A DNA stretch of 9,809 nucleotides from Clostridiales bacterium (GTDB lineage Bacteria > Bacillota > Clostridia > Lachnospirales > Anaerotignaceae), in assembly GCA_019423725.1 (NCBI GenBank), contig JAHZAW010000051.1, positions 1 to 9,809 on the forward strand, in the 5' to 3' direction. The notes under the pieces were generated by a model that did not search any database, was not told where the DNA came from, and worked only from the letters and a program-made list of their open reading frames with translations. A program made the translations under genes and the position numbers. This document shows positions 6,649 through 9,809 of this stretch, piece after piece (positions within the stretch are counted from its first letter, which is position 1; each line of letters begins with the position of its first letter).

Positions 6649-8286
6649 TCATAAGCTCTGACCACGAAGCACGGTTTTCTGTATCTTACCGCTTATGGTC
6701 TTAGGCATTTCCTTTACAAATTCAACGATCCTTATCCATTTGTATTCCGCAAGTTTCTGATTGCAGAATTCCTTTATTTCAAGCTCAAGTTTCTTGGAGG
6801 GCACATAGCCGCTTCCAAGTATGACGACTGCCTTTATGGCCTGGCCCCTCAGCTTATCGGGAACTCCGATGACACTGCACTCAACTACGGCCGGATGCTC
6901 CATCAGTACATTTTCCACCTCATAGGGGCCTACTCGGAATCCTCCGGTCTTTATTATATCGTCAAATCTTCCGTGGAACCAGTAGAGTCCATTTTCATCC
7001 ATATAAGCGGCGTCTCCCGTATGGTATACTCCGCCTCTCCATACATACTCATACTGCTTCTCATTATCAAGATATCCGCAGAATACTCCGGGCTGTCTGC
7101 CGTTTTCAGGAGGGATTATGACTACCTCTCCTATTTCTCCAACGGGCACCTTTCCTCCGTCTTTATCCCTGAGTTCTATGTTATAAAATGGAGATATGGT
7201 TCCCATGGAGCCTTCCACCGGCCTCCTGCCCTTAAAGTTAGCCATAAGAAGTGTGGTCTCTGTCTGGCCATATCCCTCGCAGAGTTCAAGGCCCGTAAGC
7301 TCATTGAATTTCTTGAACACTTCGGGAGCCAGCATTTCCCCGGCCGTTGTGGCATGTTTTAATGTGGGCATTTCAGGTATGCCCTTTCTTACAAGATAAC
7401 GGTATACGGTGGGTGGAGCACAGAAGGATGTTACTCCATATTTATTTATTACTGTTGTCAGCTGTTTGGGGTCAAAATTATCAAAATCAAATACCATAAC
7501 AGCACTGCCTATGAGCCACTGTCCATATATCTTTCCCCAGGATGCCTTTGCCCATCCTGTCTCAGCCACGGTAAAATGCAGTCCGTCTTCCTCGGCCTGC
7601 TGCCAGTACTTTGCAGTAACGATGTGGGCTAAAGGGTAAGTGTAGTCATGAATAACTCCCTTGGGATAGCCCGTTGTGCCAGATGTAAAATAAAGCATCA
7701 TGGGATCTGAAGCCAGTGTTTCCACCCTTTCAAAGGTACTGTCCGCCTCTTCCATGGCCTTTGTAAGATTTTCAAATCCATCCACATCGGCCTGGACGCA
7801 CCATGTCTTTGCCTTCAGGCCTGCGTCACTGAGCGCCTGGAGCACCTTTTGAGGAACTTCGTCCTGGGAGGTACATATAACAGCCTTTGCCTTTGATGCC
7901 TTTAAACGGTATACAAAATCGCTGACCGTAAGCATATGTGTGGCCGGTATCATAACTGCTCCTATCTTATGGAGGGCTACGGCGGCAAACCAGTATTCAT
8001 AATGGCGCTTGAGCACTACCATAACACGGTCTCCCCTGGTTATTCCGGCGTTTTTGAATACATTGGCCATTTTGTTGCTGTATGTCTTTATATCTGAAAA
8101 TGTGAATATATGCTCCTCATTTTCGGTATTACACCATACCATGGCCCTTTTATTTGGTGTTTCATCGGCTATGGCGTCTACCACATCGTATCCAAAATTA
8201 AAATTATCGGGATAGTCGAGAGTAAGGCTTACCAAGCTGCCGTTCTCATCAGTTATCTCCCTGCAAAACTTCTGATAAATACTCAT
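6649..8286 (-). CDS. AMP-forming acyl-CoA synthetase (ANL superfamily, acetyl/medium-chain type)
   Basis: 545 aa and complete. It activates a carboxylic acid with ATP to an acyl-adenylate and transfers it to CoA. Motifs in order: P-loop YFTSGTTGYPKGV (199-211), the adenine-binding GYGQTETT (338-345), YHTGDAAYMDENG (421-433), hinge GRFDDIIKTGGFRVG (439-453) and PKTISGKIQK (528-537), where Lys534 is the expected catalytic lysine. The N-terminus (MSIYQKFCREI, then NFGYDVVDAIADETPNKRAMVW) resembles medium-chain acyl-CoA synthetases (MACS) rather than classic acetyl-CoA synthetase. The start codon lies 2 nt past the accA stop. Its AAGGAG ribosome binding site is made from the last accA codons, so the genes are coupled. 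A CoA ligase inside an acc operon suggests salvage of free acids, perhaps those released by the thioesterase downstream. Chain length is not readable, and aryl or branched-chain acids are possible substrates. Confidence 0.93.
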   Translation of the reverse strand: MSIYQKFCREITDENGSLVSLTLDYPDNFNFGYDVVDAIADETPNKRAMVWCNTENEEHIFTFSDIKTYSNKMANVFKNAGITRGDRVMVVLKRHYEYWFAAVALHKIGAVMIPATHMLTVSDFVYRLKASKAKAVICTSQDEVPQKVLQALSDAGLKAKTWCVQADVDGFENLTKAMEEADSTFERVETLASDPMMLYFTSGTTGYPKGVIHDYTYPLAHIVTAKYWQQAEEDGLHFTVAETGWAKASWGKIYGQWLIGSAVMVFDFDNFDPKQLTTVINKYGVTSFCAPPTVYRYLVRKGIPEMPTLKHATTAGEMLAPEVFKKFNELTGLELCEGYGQTETTLLMANFKGRRPVEGSMGTISPFYNIELRDKDGGKVPVGEIGEVVIIPPENGRQPGVFCGYLDNEKQYEYVWRGGVYHTGDAAYMDENGLYWFHGRFDDIIKTGGFRVGPYEVENVLMEHPAVVECSVIGVPDKLRGQAIKAVVILGSGYVPSKKLELEIKEFCNQKLAEYKWIRIVEFVKEMPKTISGKIQKTVLRGQSL

Positions 8287-8288
8287 AT

Positions 8289-9101
8289 TTACTCCTTAAC
8301 TATCGCATCAGTGCCTATACGGCGGAAACGTTCATATCGTTTTCCCACAAGGTCAAGGTCATTTGACAGGTCACTGATCTCTTCCGTAAGAAGAGTGCGT
8401 ATACGATAATAAAATTCTTTTTTGCCCATATCCTTTTCAGAAAGGATACGTTCGATAATGCCAAGGCTCTTGGCGTCCTCGGCGGTGATCTTCAGGCTGG
8501 CGGCTGCCACATCGGCCTTAGAGGCGCTCTTCCACAAAATGCTGGCGCATCCCTCCGGCGATATTACTGAATAGACCGCATTCTGAAGCATCCATACCCT
8601 GTCTGCCACCGCAAGGGCAAGGGCTCCTCCGCTTCCGCCTTCGCCAATGAGTATGGATATTATGGGAACACAAAGGGTGGACATTTCCATAAGGTTTTCG
8701 GCAATGGCCTGGCCCTGTCCTCTTTCCTCAGCTCCTATGCCGCAGTAGGCTCCCGATGTGTCTATAAAACATATTACAGGCCTTCCGAATTTTTCAGCCT
8801 GTTTCATAAGCCTTAAAGCCTTGCGGTAGCCTTCCGGATGGGGAGCACCAAAGTTTCGGTAGGTCCTCTCCTTTGCTGTATGTCCCTTTTCAATGGCGAT
8901 GACCGTAACGGGATTGCCGTTAAGTCTCGCTATGCCTCCTACTATGGCATGGTCATCGGCATAATTCCTGTCTCCATGTAATTCTATAAATCCTTTGAAT
9001 ATATTTCTTATATAATCCATACCCGTGGGACGGCTGCTGTCACGGGCAAGTTTTACTCTTTCATAGGGTATGCTCATGCGGTCATTTATACGTTCATTCA
9101 T
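8289..9101 (-). CDS. accA: Acetyl-CoA carboxylase carboxyltransferase subunit alpha
   Basis: 270 aa. With AccD it transfers the carboxyl group from carboxybiotin on the carrier protein to acetyl-CoA, giving malonyl-CoA. Family landmarks: FIELHGDR (38-45), GHTAKERTYRNFGAPHPEG (73-91), CFIDTSGAYCGIGAEERGQG (111-130), IGEGGSGGALALAVADR (152-168) and YSVISPEGCASILWKSA (177-193). The protein is shorter than E. coli AccA (319 aa), mainly because it lacks the N-terminal helical extension, as is usual in Clostridia. The E. coli DTPGAYPG loop reads DTSGAYCG here. The ATG overlaps the accD stop as ATGA and has a GGAGG site (9115-9111) nine bases upstream, so the two subunits are translated together at matched levels. 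Confidence 0.97.
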   Translation of the reverse strand: MNERINDRMSIPYERVKLARDSSRPTGMDYIRNIFKGFIELHGDRNYADDHAIVGGIARLNGNPVTVIAIEKGHTAKERTYRNFGAPHPEGYRKALRLMKQAEKFGRPVICFIDTSGAYCGIGAEERGQGQAIAENLMEMSTLCVPIISILIGEGGSGGALALAVADRVWMLQNAVYSVISPEGCASILWKSASKADVAAASLKITAEDAKSLGIIERILSEKDMGKKEFYYRIRTLLTEEISDLSNDLDLVGKRYERFRRIGTDAIVKE

Positions 9102-9809
9102 GCGTCCATTCCTCCATTATGCATTTTAAGAAGCTCAGTCAGAAGCTTCTTCTGGTTAGAGCGAATGACTATGCTGTCGATAAATCCATGCTCCAGCACA
9201 AACTCAGCCTTCTGGAACCCTTTGGGAAGGGATTTCCTGGTGGTCTGCTCGATGACCCTGGCACCGGCAAATCCTACCGTTGCCCCCGGCTCCGCAAGGA
9301 TTATATCAGCCTCCATGGCAAAGCTTGCGATAACTCCGCCCGTTGTGGGATCAGTGAGCACCACTATATAAAGCAGTCCTGAATCGCTGTGGCGTTTTAC
9401 GGCGGCGCTGGTCTTTGCCATCTGCATCAGGGAAAGAAGTCCCTCCTGCATCCTGGCTCCGCCCGATACCGTAAAGCCTACCACCGGCAGACGGTGCTCT
9501 GTGGCATACTCGAATAGAGAAGTTATCTTCTCTCCCAAGGCGCTGCCCATGCTGCCCATCATAAAATATGATTCCATAACGAACAGACAGCATTTCTGGC
9601 CGCCTATCCTGGCTGTGCCGCATACAACAGCTTCTTCCTCGCCGCTGGCCGCTCTCATGGTCTCCACCTTATCCCTGTAACCGGGGAAATTAAGGGGATT
9701 TGATGACTTCATCTCTGAATACAGTTCATGAAAGCTGTCTTTATCCGCTATCATCTTTATCCTCTGGCGTGCCTTCATCCTGAAATGATAGCCGCAGGCG
9801 CATACGAGA
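9098..9809 (-). CDS. accD: Acetyl-CoA carboxylase carboxyltransferase subunit beta (5' end outside window)
   Basis: The frame stays open to the right edge, and 236 residues are visible. The ATG at 9778 is internal and not the start. The ten codons before it read LVCACGYHFR, the end of the AccD zinc ribbon, leading into MKARQRIKMIADKDSF. The true start and the first cysteine pair lie outside. Core motifs: CLFVMESYFMMGSMGSALGE, PVVGFTVSGGARMQEGLLSL, VVLTDPTTGGVIASFAME and LAEPGATVGFAGARVIEQT, ending with KGFQKAEFVLEHGFID. These form the crotonase-fold half of the carboxyltransferase active site that pairs with AccA. The visible cysteines are spaced C-x-C (9802-9800 and 9796-9794) where the second pair is normally C-x2-C. 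The gene overlaps accA by 4 nt. Further fab/acc genes are expected upstream. Confidence 0.96.
   Translation of the reverse strand, partial: LVCACGYHFRMKARQRIKMIADKDSFHELYSEMKSSNPLNFPGYRDKVETMRAASGEEEAVVCGTARIGGQKCCLFVMESYFMMGSMGSALGEKITSLFEYATEHRLPVVGFTVSGGARMQEGLLSLMQMAKTSAAVKRHSDSGLLYIVVLTDPTTGGVIASFAMEADIILAEPGATVGFAGARVIEQTTRKSLPKGFQKAEFVLEHGFIDSIVIRSNQKKLLTELLKMHNGGMDA

Noticed and set aside
6895..7362. Plus-strand open frame of 155 codons opposite the acyl-CoA synthetase
   Set aside because: It is antisense to the conserved ANL motifs in the ligase gene, and its length is explained by codon bias of the real gene.
9098..9778. AccD as a complete 226-aa protein starting at 9778
   Set aside because: The frame stays open to the window edge and encodes zinc-ribbon sequence before that ATG, so the gene is only cut by the window.

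Overview
The window looks like a chromosomal segment of a low-to-moderate GC anaerobic Firmicute, most likely of the Clostridia/Lachnospiraceae type. The grounds are split AccD and AccA subunits with a short clostridial-length AccA, strong AGGAGG-type ribosome binding sites, heavy use of ATA and AGA codons, and a YhgE/Pip membrane protein. The genus cannot be fixed from the sequence. All eight genes lie on the minus strand, so transcription runs from high to low coordinates. No RNA genes, insertion sequences, phage genes or CRISPR arrays were seen.

Right part (about 9809 down to 6284): a tightly packed fatty-acid synthesis block. It holds accD (5' end outside the window), accA, an AMP-forming acyl-CoA synthetase and the holo-ACP synthase acpS. 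Every junction overlaps or is separated by 2 nt, so this is surely one operon and probably the tail of a larger fab/acc cluster. AccD and AccA form the carboxyltransferase that makes malonyl-CoA. AcpS activates acyl carrier protein. The ligase activates free acids to CoA esters.

Middle (6263 to 3715): an extended -10 promoter and a leader hairpin precede a 671-aa regulator with several PAS-type sensor domains and a C-terminal winged-helix/BTAD-like output. Two bases after it comes a hotdog-fold acyl-CoA thioesterase, followed by a strong intrinsic terminator. No terminator separates acpS from the regulator, so this pair may be read both from its own promoter and by read-through. Together these genes contain the steps to make malonyl-CoA, charge ACP, activate acids and hydrolyse acyl thioesters, plus a putative sensor. 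That they form a feedback loop is inference.

Left part (3627 to 893): a YhgE/Pip six-helix membrane protein with its own promoter and an operator-like inverted repeat, followed by a small four-helix membrane protein of unknown function and an intrinsic terminator.

Left edge (880 to 1): a consensus-like promoter, a leader of about 140 nt, and the 5' part of a secreted protein made of near-identical 117-residue tandem repeats. This gene runs off the left edge. It is noticeably more AT-rich than the acc block, is of unknown function, and is the least explained item in the window.
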